Source: Methylophilaceae bacterium LSUCC0717 (GTDB lineage: Bacteria > Pseudomonadota > Gammaproteobacteria > Burkholderiales > Methylophilaceae). Taken from it: DNA of 64,000 bases. The stretch covers positions 1,054,001-1,118,000 of the forward strand of contig CP103436.1 in the NCBI GenBank assembly GCA_024919195.1. The letters run 5' to 3'. The notes under the pieces are model-generated. The model made no database searches and had not been told where the DNA came from. It saw nothing but the letters and a program-made list of their open reading frames with translations. Positions within the stretch are counted from its first letter, which is position 1. Each line of letters begins with the position of its first letter. This document shows positions 10,062 through 18,549 of this stretch, piece after piece. Made by a program: the position numbers and the translations under genes.

Positions 10062-10940
10062 TTAATACTCTTGGACTGCAATCTCTGAACCAATGGTATG
10101 TGATTTTCCAGGGTATATAACAACATTATTTTCCAAAGCATTAACTGCTTCAACACAAACCATCCTTCGCCATTCACCCTCAGTTCCCATGTCACCCATT
10201 TTTTTTGCCTTATTCTCTCCTGGTGTCCAAATCACTGTGGAATTACTATTAGATTTTTTGACGGTAATTACTCTATTAAATTTTTCATCCTCAATGAAGA
10301 TGTCGTTACTATTATTCAAATAAACTTTATCAAATTCAGAGTCACTAAAAGTAATAGTCTCCCCTTCTATATCTTTTTTAAAATTATTTACCTTATCTGT
10401 TAGGACCGCACTTTCTAAACCTTTTATTTTAATATTTTCAATATCAGAAATATAAAAATAAGTATGAAAACCCTCAGAAATAACAAATGGAAAACTTGAG
10501 TTATTAATTGTCGTAAGATTCGTACTTAAACTTTCACCAACAATAATCACAAGCTCTAACGAAAAGTCATAAGATAATTGTTTTTTTACTTCTTGAGTGG
10601 GCACCATTCTTAGTGAAAGTTTTGTTGCTCCATTTTTTAAATCTTCTGATTTAACTAACTCCCAAGGAATGACCCTTGCAAAACCATGAATACAATAACT
10701 GTTATCGGTGGGGTGCTGTCCAAACCAAGGCCAAATAATAGGCACTCCACCCCTGATTGACCTTCCTTTTTCAAAACGAGCATTGGTTGAAAGCCATAGA
10801 ACATCCTCCGTTGTTGACTTAGGTCGCCACCAAGACACATGCGCCCCTTGTAAGGAGACAGTCGCCTCAGCAAGTGGATTGTCAATTTTAAGATATTGCA
10901 ATCCATTACTTTCTTCAATTTTTAAGTATTTTGATGTCAT
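10062..10940 (-). CDS. D-hexose-6-phosphate mutarotase (aldose 1-epimerase family)
   Basis: A 292-residue galactose-mutarotase-like fold of the YeaD type, which interconverts anomers of hexose 6-phosphates. Landmarks are LQGAHVSWWRP near the N-terminus, IRGGVPIIWPWFGQH, HGFARVIPWE with a likely catalytic His, and WTPGENKAKKMGDMG...CVEAVN near the C-terminus. The start at 10940 lies one base after the ilvD stop; a longer frame reaches back to 11150 but reads through ilvD out of frame, so it is rejected. Probably co-transcribed with ilvD with no obvious pathway link. Confidence 0.92.
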   Translation of the reverse strand: MTSKYLKIEESNGLQYLKIDNPLAEATVSLQGAHVSWWRPKSTTEDVLWLSTNARFEKGRSIRGGVPIIWPWFGQHPTDNSYCIHGFARVIPWELVKSEDLKNGATKLSLRMVPTQEVKKQLSYDFSLELVIIVGESLSTNLTTINNSSFPFVISEGFHTYFYISDIENIKIKGLESAVLTDKVNNFKKDIEGETITFSDSEFDKVYLNNSNDIFIEDEKFNRVITVKKSNSNSTVIWTPGENKAKKMGDMGTEGEWRRMVCVEAVNALENNVVIYPGKSHTIGSEIAVQEY

Positions 10941-10941
10941 T

Positions 10942-12795
10942 TTATGATGATTTAATTTGATTAATATCACGAACTGCACCCTTAGCCGCACTGGTTGCCA
11001 TGAGTGCATACGCTTCGAGTGCTCTTGATATTTTTCTTTCTCTTGGTTCAGGTTTCCATGCTTGGGCGCCTTTACTTTCCATGCGTAGTCTTCTTTTTTG
11101 AAGCTCATCATCCGATAAAGAAACATTGATACTCCTATTAGGAATATCAATCACGATCTCATCCCCCTCTTCAACCAAACCTATTTCTCCACCTTCAGCA
11201 GCTTCAGGCGAAACGTGGCCAATACTCAGACCTGATGTGCCTCCAGAAAATCTACCGTCTGTCAAAAGAGCGCATGATTTACCGAGACCCTTGGATTTTA
11301 GATATGAGGTTGGGTATAACATTTCTTGCATGCCCGGACCCCCTTTGGGTCCCTCATAAGTAATGAGAACAATATCTCCCTCTTTGATTTGATCACCAAG
11401 GATTGCATTAATCGATGCTTCCTGAGACTCAAAAAGTCTTACTCTGCCAGTAAATTTTAAAATATCTTCATCTACACCGGCAGTTTTAACAATACACCCC
11501 TCTTTCGCAATATTCCCATATAAAACAGCTAATCCACCATCCTGGGAATAAGCATTTTTAATATTTCTAATACACCCCCCTTGTCGATCATCATCTAATG
11601 TTGGCCACAATTTATTTTGTGAAAAGGCCTCAGTTGTTCTAACGCCTCCAGGAGCTGCTCGAAAAAAATTTTTAATATTTTCATCCTTAGTTGTCACTAT
11701 GTCATATGTCTGAATGGCCTCTCCCATAGTTTTTGAATGTACAGTTGGTACATCTCGATGAACGAGGTCACCCCTATTGAGCTCAGCTAAAATTCCAAAA
11801 ACTCCTCCAGCCCTATGAACATCTTCCATATGATATTTTTGAGTTGCCGGAGATACCTTTGCAACACATGGTGTCTTTCTTGAAATTTGATCAATATCAC
11901 TCATCGTAAAATCTACTTCAGCTTCTTTTGCAGCTGCTAGAAGATGAAGTACGGTATTGGTCGAACCGCCCATTGCCACATCAAGTTTCATTGCATTCTC
12001 AAACGCTTTTTTTGATCCAATTGATCTTGGTAAAACAGAGTTATCGTTGTCCTCATAGTAACTTTTAGTGATCTCAACAATTCTTTTACCCGCCTCAAGG
12101 AATAAATTTTTTCTGGCTTCATGAGTTGCAAGCGTTGAGCCATTGCCAGGTAAACTTAATCCAAGCGCTTCTGTTAAACAGTTCATTGAATTGGCAGTAA
12201 ACATTCCTGAACAGGAGCCACATGTTGGGCAGGAAGATCTTTCTAAACTTTCGAGTTGAGATTCGGAAACATTATTATCTCCAGAGGCAATCATTGGGCT
12301 AACTAAATCAACTTTAACTTCTTCGATATCCCACTTAACTTTTCCAGCCTCCATTGGACCGCCTGATACAAAAATTGTTGGGATATTTATCCGCATCGCA
12401 GCCATAAGCATTCCGGGAGTTATTTTGTCACAATTTGAAATGCACACCATCGCATCTGCACAATGAGCATTGACCATATACTCAACTGAATCTGCTATGA
12501 GGTCTCTGCTAGGCAGACTATAGAGCATACCATCATGCCCCATTGCAATACCATCATCAACTGCAATGGTATTGAATTCCTTGGCTACACCACCATTTTT
12601 TTCAATTTCACTGGCAACCAGCTGGCCCAGATCTTTTAGATGTACATGGCCTGGTACAAACTGAGTAAAAGAATTAACCACTGCAATGATAGGTTTTTCA
12701 AAATCGCCATCACCCATCCCCGTTGCTCTCCAAAGGGCCCTGGCTCCAGCTTGGTTCCTACCATGTGTTGTAGTATGTGATCTATATTTTGGCAT
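10942..12795 (-). CDS. ilvD: Dihydroxy-acid dehydratase
   Basis: Dehydrates dihydroxy acids to the keto acids of isoleucine and valine. The 617-residue protein is of the E. coli type: [14 protein letters not shown] lacks the first cluster cysteine, while [13 protein letters not shown] and [19 protein letters not shown] supply cysteines, the pattern of the oxygen-labile [4Fe-4S] branch. The C-terminal [23 protein letters not shown] is conserved. A Shine-Dalgarno AAGGAAG stands before the ATG. A -10-like TATAAT about 20 bp upstream overlaps the divergent lgt promoter. Confidence 0.98.
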   Translation of the reverse strand: MPKYRSHTTTHGRNQAGARALWRATGMGDGDFEKPIIAVVNSFTQFVPGHVHLKDLGQLVASEIEKNGGVAKEFNTIAVDDGIAMGHDGMLYSLPSRDLIADSVEYMVNAHCADAMVCISNCDKITPGMLMAAMRINIPTIFVSGGPMEAGKVKWDIEEVKVDLVSPMIASGDNNVSESQLESLERSSCPTCGSCSGMFTANSMNCLTEALGLSLPGNGSTLATHEARKNLFLEAGKRIVEITKSYYEDNDNSVLPRSIGSKKAFENAMKLDVAMGGSTNTVLHLLAAAKEAEVDFTMSDIDQISRKTPCVAKVSPATQKYHMEDVHRAGGVFGILAELNRGDLVHRDVPTVHSKTMGEAIQTYDIVTTKDENIKNFFRAAPGGVRTTEAFSQNKLWPTLDDDRQGGCIRNIKNAYSQDGGLAVLYGNIAKEGCIVKTAGVDEDILKFTGRVRLFESQEASINAILGDQIKEGDIVLITYEGPKGGPGMQEMLYPTSYLKSKGLGKSCALLTDGRFSGGTSGLSIGHVSPEAAEGGEIGLVEEGDEIVIDIPNRSINVSLSDDELQKRRLRMESKGAQAWKPEPRERKISRALEAYALMATSAAKGAVRDINQIKSS

Positions 12796-12814
12796 TATGC
12801 TTCCTTAAAAAAAC

Positions 12815-12822
12815 ATTATAAT
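12815..12822. promoter_or_regulatory. Shared divergent -10 core, ilvD/lgt
   Basis: ATTATAAT contains TATAAT on both strands: 12817-12822 for lgt (+) and 12815-12820 for ilvD (-). On the + side the ATG at 12829 follows after exactly 6 bases, at the expected transcription start. On the - side there is room for a leader with a Shine-Dalgarno site. The -35 elements are weak on both sides. Assignment rests on hexamer match and spacing. Confidence 0.5.
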
Positions 12823-12828
12823 ATGACG

Positions 12829-13608
12829 ATGGTTAACTACCCAGAAATAAATCCTATAGCTGTGGATCTAGGAATAATCAAAGTCCACTGGTACGGATTA
12901 ATGTATTTCTTTGCCTTTATTTTATTCATCCAGCTTGGAAAATATAAAATCAAAAATCATCCAAACCCAAGCAATTTAAATGAGAAAATCCTTGACGATT
13001 TATTCTTCTATGGCGCGCTGGGCGTCGTTCTAGGTGGACGTCTGGGATACGTTTTATTCTATCAACCAGTGTATTTTTTTTCAAACCCATTTGAGATTTT
13101 TGCAGTGTGGCAGGGTGGCATGTCCTTTCACGGCGGTTTATTGGGCGTTATTGGTGCATTAATCTTCATTGCAAATCGGTATAAAAAAAAATGGTTAGAG
13201 TTGACTGATTTTGTAGCTCCCCTTGTTCCACTGGGTTTGAGTTTAGGAAGATTAGGAAACTTCATTAATCAAGAACTGTGGGGTCGTCCAACAGATATCG
13301 CATGGGCAATGATCTTTCCCAACGTAGATAGCATTCCTAGACACCCGTCTCAGTTATATCAATTTTTCCTTGAAGGCATATTACTCTTCTTTATACTTTG
13401 GATATTGTCTAGAAAACAAAGACAGATTGGCTATATTTCTGGATTATTTCTGATTTTTTATGGATTCTTTAGGATTACTGCTGAGTTCTTTAGAGAGCCC
13501 GATTCTCATATTGGTTTACTTATGAATTTCTTCAGTTTTGGGCAAATACTCTGTATTCCAATGGTACTTATAGGTATTTATCTCATTAAACCTAGCAACA
13601 ACGATTAA
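12829..13608 (+). CDS. lgt: Prolipoprotein diacylglyceryl transferase
   Basis: Inner-membrane enzyme that moves diacylglycerol from phosphatidylglycerol onto the lipobox cysteine of prolipoproteins. About 259 residues with seven hydrophobic segments. Key blocks are HWYGLMYF near the N-terminus, GGRLGYVLFY, WQGGMSFHGGLLG with the essential His, and LGRLGNFINQELWGR with the essential Arg of the Lgt signature. An in-frame ATG two codons earlier (12823) touches the -10 hexamer and so would hardly be transcribed; the ATG at 12829 is preferred. No Shine-Dalgarno is visible, so the mRNA may be leaderless. The 3' end overlaps the convergent ybdD by 17 bp. Confidence 0.95.
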   Translation: MVNYPEINPIAVDLGIIKVHWYGLMYFFAFILFIQLGKYKIKNHPNPSNLNEKILDDLFFYGALGVVLGGRLGYVLFYQPVYFFSNPFEIFAVWQGGMSFHGGLLGVIGALIFIANRYKKKWLELTDFVAPLVPLGLSLGRLGNFINQELWGRPTDIAWAMIFPNVDSIPRHPSQLYQFFLEGILLFFILWILSRKQRQIGYISGLFLIFYGFFRITAEFFREPDSHIGLLMNFFSFGQILCIPMVLIGIYLIKPSNND

Positions 13609-13771
13609 TCTTATTCCATTTTTTTTCAATTTGATGGAGATAAAATTCTTTTTGGGTCATTAGTTTAAGGGGTGCGTGTCTGTTCTGGGCATCTTTGAGG
13701 TATCTTTGGTAATGATTCTCCCCAGCTAATTCTTTCACAAAATAAAAAATATTCTTAAATAGTTTTTTCAC
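13592..13771 (-). CDS. YbdD/YjiX family small protein
   Basis: A 59-residue protein of the YbdD/YjiX (DUF466) family, recognised by GENHYQRYLKDAQNRHAP and the KEFYLHQIEKKW tail. The most likely start is GTG at 13771, which overlaps the end of cstA by 17 bp; a longer frame to 13816 is buried in cstA. In many proteobacteria this family sits directly downstream of CstA/BtsT-type transporters, and a partner role in uptake has been proposed. It is convergent with lgt and overlaps its stop by 17 bp. Confidence 0.85.
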   Translation of the reverse strand: MKKLFKNIFYFVKELAGENHYQRYLKDAQNRHAPLKLMTQKEFYLHQIEKKWNKINRCC

Positions 13772-15752
13772 TATTTTTTCTCCAAAAAATAAGCTTAAAA
13801 ACATCAAAGACCACAATCCACAAGATGACCACTAATAAGGAAACAATCACCACATTAAGATGAAGATTAAAAGACAGTTGTTGCAATACATTAATATCAA
13901 TATTTGAAGAATTACTCGTGATTTGATTTTCTATATTTTTTGCTGCAGATAAGAACCCAACTCTTACATCACTACTAAAAATCTTCTCAAAGGCTGCCGT
14001 CGTTGTGATCACTAACAACCATATGAGCGGAATCCCAGTAATTAAGGCATAAATTTTATTTCTATATTTTAGGATCATGGCAGTGACTACACATAATGCT
14101 ATCGCAGCCAACATTTGATTTGCAATCCCAAATAAAGGCCATAAAATATTCACTCCCCCATTAGGATCAATCACACCAATATATAAAAAATAACCCCAGC
14201 ATAAAACAACAAATGAACTTGTTAAGATATTCGAGGTAACTGATGAATGATTGCCAAGAGGTTTATAGTAGTTTCCTAAGATGTCTTGTAACATGAAGCG
14301 CCCAACACGCGTTCCAGCATCTAAAGTCGTTAAAATAAAAACGGCTTCAAACATGATGGCAAAGTGATACCACATGGCTAATAAATGTTTACCGAAGGCC
14401 TCAGCAAAAATAGTCGCCATACCGACAGCCAGAGATGGTGCTCCTCCCGTCCTAGCAAATAAGGTGCTTTCCCCAACATCGTCAGCCAATTGTTGCATTT
14501 GCTCCAGCGTCACACTAAAGCCCCAACTGTTAATCGTCTCAATCGTTTCTACAACCGTTGCGCCAACAACTCCTGGAGGGCTGTTAATTGCAAAATAAAC
14601 ACCAGGCTCTAAAACACAGGCTGCGACAATGGCCATAATGGCCACAAAACTCTCAAGCAACATGCCACCATAACCAATCATGGGAATATATTTTTCATTT
14701 GTGATTAGTTTTGGTGTTGTACCTGATGAAATTAGAGCATGAAAACCTGAAATCGCACCACAGGCAATCGTAATAAAAACAAATGGGAAGAGCGAACCAC
14801 CAAAAATTGGCCCCGAACCATCAACAAACTGTGTAACGGCTGGCATGTTTATTTCAGGTCTTATGATAACAATAGATATGGCAAGAAAAATAACTGTGCC
14901 TAATTTTACAAATGTCGACAAGTAATCTCTGGGTGCAAGAAGAAGCCAGACAGGAAGGACGGCTGCACAAAAACCGTAGATAATGACTGCGTAGGCAAGC
15001 GTTAAACCATCATGATCAAAAAGGCTTCTGAGTGATTCAGACTGATCAATCTCCCCTCCATAATAAACTGCGCATAAGAGAAGAAAAATTCCTATGCCCG
15101 TTGCTTCTAAGACTCGGCCTGGTCGAATGTTTTTTAAATAAAGTCCGATAAGAATCGCGATCGGAATGGTAGCAGCTACTGTAGATGTCGCCCATGGACT
15201 ATGCTTCATTGCATTGACCACAACCAAACCAAGCACAGCAATAAGAATTATCATTATCACAAATGTACCCAACTGAGATGCTATTCCAGCAAGTTTGCTT
15301 AACTCATCCCGCGCCATTTGTCCTAGACTTTTTCCATTCTTTCTAATTGAAAAGAATAATACGGACATATCCTGAACAGCTCCACCAAGGACACCGCCAA
15401 CCAAAATCCAAATCGTTCCAGGCAGATAACCAAATTGTGCAGCCAGAGTTGGGCCGACGAGCGGGCCTGGACCGGCAATGGCAGCAAAATGGTGGCCAAA
15501 GACAATCCATTTGTCGGTGGGGATGAAATCCTTGCCATCGTTATTTCTAACTGAGGGAGTAATCTTACTAGAATCGATCACAAGTGCTTTCGCAGCAATC
15601 CATGCAGCATAAAATCGATACGCGATTAGATAAATACAAACAGCGGCAACAATAAACCAGATTGCATTGATCGACTCATCACGAGCCAGAGCAATAAAAG
15701 AAAAGGCAATAGCTCCGGCAATACTTATTAGAAACCAAATTATTTTTTTCAT
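13755..15752 (-). CDS. cstA: CstA-family carbon starvation / peptide-pyruvate transporter
   Basis: A polytopic inner-membrane protein of 665 residues with many transmembrane segments. It has the CstA signatures ATDKWIVFGHHFAAIAGPGPLVGPTLAAQ-like sequence near residue 80, GGVLGGAVQDMSVLF, and FGACGAISGFHAL-like sequence near residue 330. E. coli relatives (CstA, BtsT) import peptides and pyruvate under carbon limitation. The gene is followed by ybdD in the usual pairing. An uptake role for pyruvate or peptides here is inferred from family; no CRP or two-component site is visible. Confidence 0.93.
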   Translation of the reverse strand: MKKIIWFLISIAGAIAFSFIALARDESINAIWFIVAAVCIYLIAYRFYAAWIAAKALVIDSSKITPSVRNNDGKDFIPTDKWIVFGHHFAAIAGPGPLVGPTLAAQFGYLPGTIWILVGGVLGGAVQDMSVLFFSIRKNGKSLGQMARDELSKLAGIASQLGTFVIMIILIAVLGLVVVNAMKHSPWATSTVAATIPIAILIGLYLKNIRPGRVLEATGIGIFLLLCAVYYGGEIDQSESLRSLFDHDGLTLAYAVIIYGFCAAVLPVWLLLAPRDYLSTFVKLGTVIFLAISIVIIRPEINMPAVTQFVDGSGPIFGGSLFPFVFITIACGAISGFHALISSGTTPKLITNEKYIPMIGYGGMLLESFVAIMAIVAACVLEPGVYFAINSPPGVVGATVVETIETINSWGFSVTLEQMQQLADDVGESTLFARTGGAPSLAVGMATIFAEAFGKHLLAMWYHFAIMFEAVFILTTLDAGTRVGRFMLQDILGNYYKPLGNHSSVTSNILTSSFVVLCWGYFLYIGVIDPNGGVNILWPLFGIANQMLAAIALCVVTAMILKYRNKIYALITGIPLIWLLVITTTAAFEKIFSSDVRVGFLSAAKNIENQITSNSSNIDINVLQQLSFNLHLNVVIVSLLVVILWIVVFDVFKLIFWRKNSEKTI

Positions 15753-16433
15753 TTAAAAACTTATAGACATATTTTTTAAATCATCATCCACTATCATTTC
15801 TGAAGATTTATTATATAGCTTTAAACCTACATGCAAAGTCACAAATGCATCCAAAATATCATCGTCTTTAACAAATTTTTTGGGATATAGTGCTCTGTAT
15901 CTATCAAATCTGAAATTTTTAAATATTTTATTTATCAATTTCACTCTTATTTCAAAACCTTCTTTATCTTTCTTCTTTTGGGACAAAACTTGATTGTTAT
16001 TTAAATTCATAAAAGCTAACTCGGGGTGTGATTCAAAAATATTGATTTTAGGATGGGTCTTTAAAAAACTTTGGACCTCACGTATTTTAGGGAACAAATT
16101 AAAACTTTGGACGCTTAGTTTTTTTCCAGTAAGTTTAAAGTTTTCTGCTGAAGCTAAAATATAATCATTTTTAATTAAAGCATCCTTTGCTGGAGCACTA
16201 AAGATGGTTGATGCCCTCCTTCCCAATAATTTTCTTGCTTTTTGATCAACAGAACGGGGTCCATTCTGTAAAATCACGGGCATATCAATTGCAATTATTT
16301 TAGGCTCATCATATATGTGATTAATTTGCTCAAGTCCGTCAATTAATCTTAATTCCACCTTGCTAGTTTTTAAATTTTTTGATGCAGATACCCAGCCCGC
16401 CGAACATCCATCAAGACCAATAATTGTAGGCAT
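15753..16433 (-). CDS. DUF429 domain protein, function unknown
   Basis: A 226-residue cytosolic protein opening PTIIGLDGCSAGWVSA, with IIAIDMPVIL near residue 57 and GRRASTIFSAPAKDAL near residue 80, the pattern of the DUF429 family. That family resembles RNase H-like/actin-like folds with a leading Asp, but no function is established. The start at 16433 is chosen because the GLDGC motif should be near the N-terminus and because a -10-like TATTAT lies 7 bases upstream. The gene is 0 bp upstream of cstA, so the two are probably co-transcribed; the reason for the link is unknown. Confidence 0.8.
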   Translation of the reverse strand: MPTIIGLDGCSAGWVSASKNLKTSKVELRLIDGLEQINHIYDEPKIIAIDMPVILQNGPRSVDQKARKLLGRRASTIFSAPAKDALIKNDYILASAENFKLTGKKLSVQSFNLFPKIREVQSFLKTHPKINIFESHPELAFMNLNNNQVLSQKKKDKEGFEIRVKLINKIFKNFRFDRYRALYPKKFVKDDDILDAFVTLHVGLKLYNKSSEMIVDDDLKNMSISF

Positions 16434-16439
16434 TTTTGT

Positions 16440-16446
16440 TATAATA
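16440..16446. promoter_or_regulatory. Shared divergent -10 core, DUF429/coaBC
   Basis: TATAATA reads as TATAAT on + (16440-16445) and TATTAT on - (16441-16446). The coaBC ATG (16452) is 6 bases downstream on +, and the DUF429 ATG (16433) is 7 bases downstream on -. Both are close to the usual -10 to +1 distance, so leaderless transcripts are possible in both directions. -35 boxes are not convincing. Confidence 0.45.
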
Positions 16447-16451
16447 TTGTG

Positions 16452-17642
16452 ATGCAAAAAACTATTATACTTGGTGTTTGTGGAGGTATTGCCGCATATA
16501 AATCTGCTGAGCTGGCACGTCTGCTAGTTAAAAGTAATATCAATGTTCAAGTGGTAATGACTGATGCAGCTAAAAAGTTTATTACACCCCTTACTTTTCA
16601 AGCAATAACAAACAACAAGGTTCTCACCAATGAAGATTTTTGGACCACTAATTCGAATGAAACAATGGAGCATATTCATGTGTCAAGAAATGCTGATCTT
16701 ATTCTTATTGCGCCAGCAACGGCTAATTTTATTGCAAAAATAAATCAGGGAATCTGTGATGATCTTCTAACAAATATTTGTGCTGCAAGAAATTGTAACC
16801 TTGTTATTTGTCCTGCAATGAATACCTACATGTACATGAACCCTCCAAACCTAAGAAATATAGAGCAATTGAAAAATAATGGAGTTACTTTTATCGGTCC
16901 TGAAACAGGTGATCAAGCATGCGGGGAAACTGGCCTTGGGAGACTAACTGAACCACAAGATATATTAATAAATCTTAACCGGTATTTATCAAACTCAAAA
17001 CTAAAAGATCTAAAAATTTTAATATCAGCGGGCGCAACCTCTGAAAATATCGATGATGCACGAATTATTACCAATCATAGCTCTGGGAAAATGGGTATTT
17101 CAATAGCCAATGAAGCTTTTGACCAAGGCGCAGAAGTAACTCTAATTAAAGGTAAAACGGAAGTGTTGCCTCATAAAGGAATTAAGATAATTGAAGCAAA
17201 TAATCATCAGGAAATGGAACAAAGTGTGCTTAATGAGGCATCAAATCATGACATTTTTATTAGTGTTGCCGCTGTTTCAGATTACAAAGCAGATCACGTT
17301 TTTGAAGGCAAAATCAAAAAAGATCAAAATGTCCTTAACTTAAAATTAATTAAAACAAGTGATATCTTAAAGTCGACAAAAAAATTATTTCCAAATCTTT
17401 TTTGTGTTGGATTTGCGGCCGAAAGTAATAATTTAATTAACTATGCTAAACAAAAATTAGTAGAAAAAAACCTAGATATGATCATAGCCAATGAACTTCA
17501 AAAAACTATGGGTGAAGATACAGCCGAAGTTATTATTCTAGATAAGAAACAAGAAAAAATTCTACCCAAAATGGAAAAAAAACTTTTAGCGAACAGTATT
17601 CTTACTGAAATTTACGATAGGTTTAAAACCAATGAAAATTAA
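16452..17642 (+). CDS. coaBC: Bifunctional PPC decarboxylase / phosphopantothenate-cysteine ligase
   Basis: Carries out two consecutive steps of coenzyme A synthesis: CoaB ligates cysteine to phosphopantothenate and CoaC (FMN flavoprotein) decarboxylates the product. The N-terminal CoaC half has [35 protein letters not shown]-type sequence with the catalytic His region, and the PAMNTYMY motif with CGETGLGR. The C-terminal CoaB half has [19 protein letters not shown]-like sequence, SSGKMG and AAVSDYK. The ATG at 16452 is preferred to an adjacent in-frame GTG at 16449. dut follows with an 11-bp overlap, the common coaBC-dut pair. Confidence 0.97.
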   Translation: MQKTIILGVCGGIAAYKSAELARLLVKSNINVQVVMTDAAKKFITPLTFQAITNNKVLTNEDFWTTNSNETMEHIHVSRNADLILIAPATANFIAKINQGICDDLLTNICAARNCNLVICPAMNTYMYMNPPNLRNIEQLKNNGVTFIGPETGDQACGETGLGRLTEPQDILINLNRYLSNSKLKDLKILISAGATSENIDDARIITNHSSGKMGISIANEAFDQGAEVTLIKGKTEVLPHKGIKIIEANNHQEMEQSVLNEASNHDIFISVAAVSDYKADHVFEGKIKKDQNVLNLKLIKTSDILKSTKKLFPNLFCVGFAAESNNLINYAKQKLVEKNLDMIIANELQKTMGEDTAEVIILDKKQEKILPKMEKKLLANSILTEIYDRFKTNEN

Positions 17643-18084
17643 TGTAGATATAAAAATTATCAATGAAATGATCAAAAAACATCTGCCAGATTATGGATCA
17701 ATAGGCTCTGCTGGCTTGGATTTGAGGGCCTGTATCAATGAGGAAACGACAATTAAACCGGGAGAGACAGCTTTAATTCCAACCGGGTTTGCAATGTTCT
17801 TAAAAAATCCTGATTATGCTGCATGTATTTTGCCAAGATCAGGTTTAGGCCACAAACATGGTATAGTTCTCGGAAATTTAGTAGGTTTGATTGATTCCGA
17901 TTACCAGGGTGAATTAATGGTGTCATGTTGGAACAGATCTAGTGAAAATTTCACCATTAAACCTCTTGATCGCATCGCTCAAATGATGATTGTTCCAGTC
18001 ATGCAGGCTAATTTAAATATAGTGGAAGATTTTGAGGCAACCGACAGAGGTTCGGGAGGCTTTGGAAGCACTGGAAAGAACTAA
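17632..18084 (+). CDS. dut: dUTP diphosphatase
   Basis: Hydrolyses dUTP to dUMP and PPi, keeping uracil out of DNA and feeding thymidylate synthesis. The 150-residue trimeric enzyme shows the five dUTPase motifs in order: [47 protein letters not shown] and the C-terminal GSGGFGSTG phosphate-binding arm. It overlaps the end of coaBC by 11 bp. Confidence 0.97.
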   Translation: MKINVDIKIINEMIKKHLPDYGSIGSAGLDLRACINEETTIKPGETALIPTGFAMFLKNPDYAACILPRSGLGHKHGIVLGNLVGLIDSDYQGELMVSCWNRSSENFTIKPLDRIAQMMIVPVMQANLNIVEDFEATDRGSGGFGSTGKN

Positions 18085-18091
18085 AAAACAC

Positions 18092-18120
18092 TTGGTTTTA
18101 GGCCCATTTTATGGTTTAAT
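18092..18120 (+). promoter_or_regulatory. Candidate sigma-70 promoter for rpmBG
   Basis: TTGGTT (18092-18097), a 17-bp spacer and TTTAAT (18115-18120). A TGG just before the -10 gives an extended -10. It lies in the 71-bp gap before rpmB, with AAGAG as a likely ribosome binding site. Confidence 0.5.
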
Positions 18121-18155
18121 AACCGTCTTTCAAAAATTATGTTAAGAGTTTTATT

Positions 18156-18392
18156 ATGGCAAAAGAATGTCAAGTTACAGGCAAGAAACCAGTAAGCGGA
18201 AATAACGTTTCGCATGCAAATAACAGAACTAAGCGTCGTTTTATGCCAAACCTACAAAATAAAAAGTTTTGGGTTGAAAGTGAAAATCGTTGGGTTTCTT
18301 TAAAAATAACTAATGCAGCATTAAGAACTATTGATAAGCTAGGTATTGATGCAGTGATAGCTAAAATGAAAGCTGAAGGTAAAAAGGTATGA
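18156..18392 (+). CDS. rpmB: 50S ribosomal protein L28
   Basis: A 78-residue large-subunit protein beginning [20 protein letters not shown], the standard L28 opening, followed by [12 protein letters not shown] and [17 protein letters not shown]. It binds 23S rRNA near the E-site/L1 region. Its TGA stop overlaps the ATG of rpmG (ATGA), giving the universal proteobacterial rpmB-rpmG pair with probable translational coupling. Confidence 0.98.
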   Translation: MAKECQVTGKKPVSGNNVSHANNRTKRRFMPNLQNKKFWVESENRWVSLKITNAALRTIDKLGIDAVIAKMKAEGKKV

Positions 18393-18544
18393 GAGAGAAA
18401 ATCAAATTAGAATCTACAGCTGGTACTGGTCACTTCTACACAACGACCAAAAACAAGAAAAATACGCCTGATAAAATGGAAATAAAGAAATTTGATCCAA
18501 AGGCTAGGAAACACGTCATTTACAAAGAAAATAAAATTAAGTAA
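18389..18544 (+). CDS. rpmG: 50S ribosomal protein L33
   Basis: A 51-residue protein starting [19 protein letters not shown] and ending [16 protein letters not shown]. It has no CxxC pairs, so it is the zinc-independent C- form. The start overlaps the rpmB stop by 4 bp. It ends 5 bp before the convergent mscS stop. Confidence 0.97.
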   Translation: MREKIKLESTAGTGHFYTTTKNKKNTPDKMEIKKFDPKARKHVIYKENKIK

Positions 18545-18549
18545 TACTT

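Noticed and set aside
10941-11150. N-terminal extension of the mutarotase
   Set aside because: It is an out-of-frame reading of ilvD; the family N-terminus begins at 10940, right after the ilvD stop.
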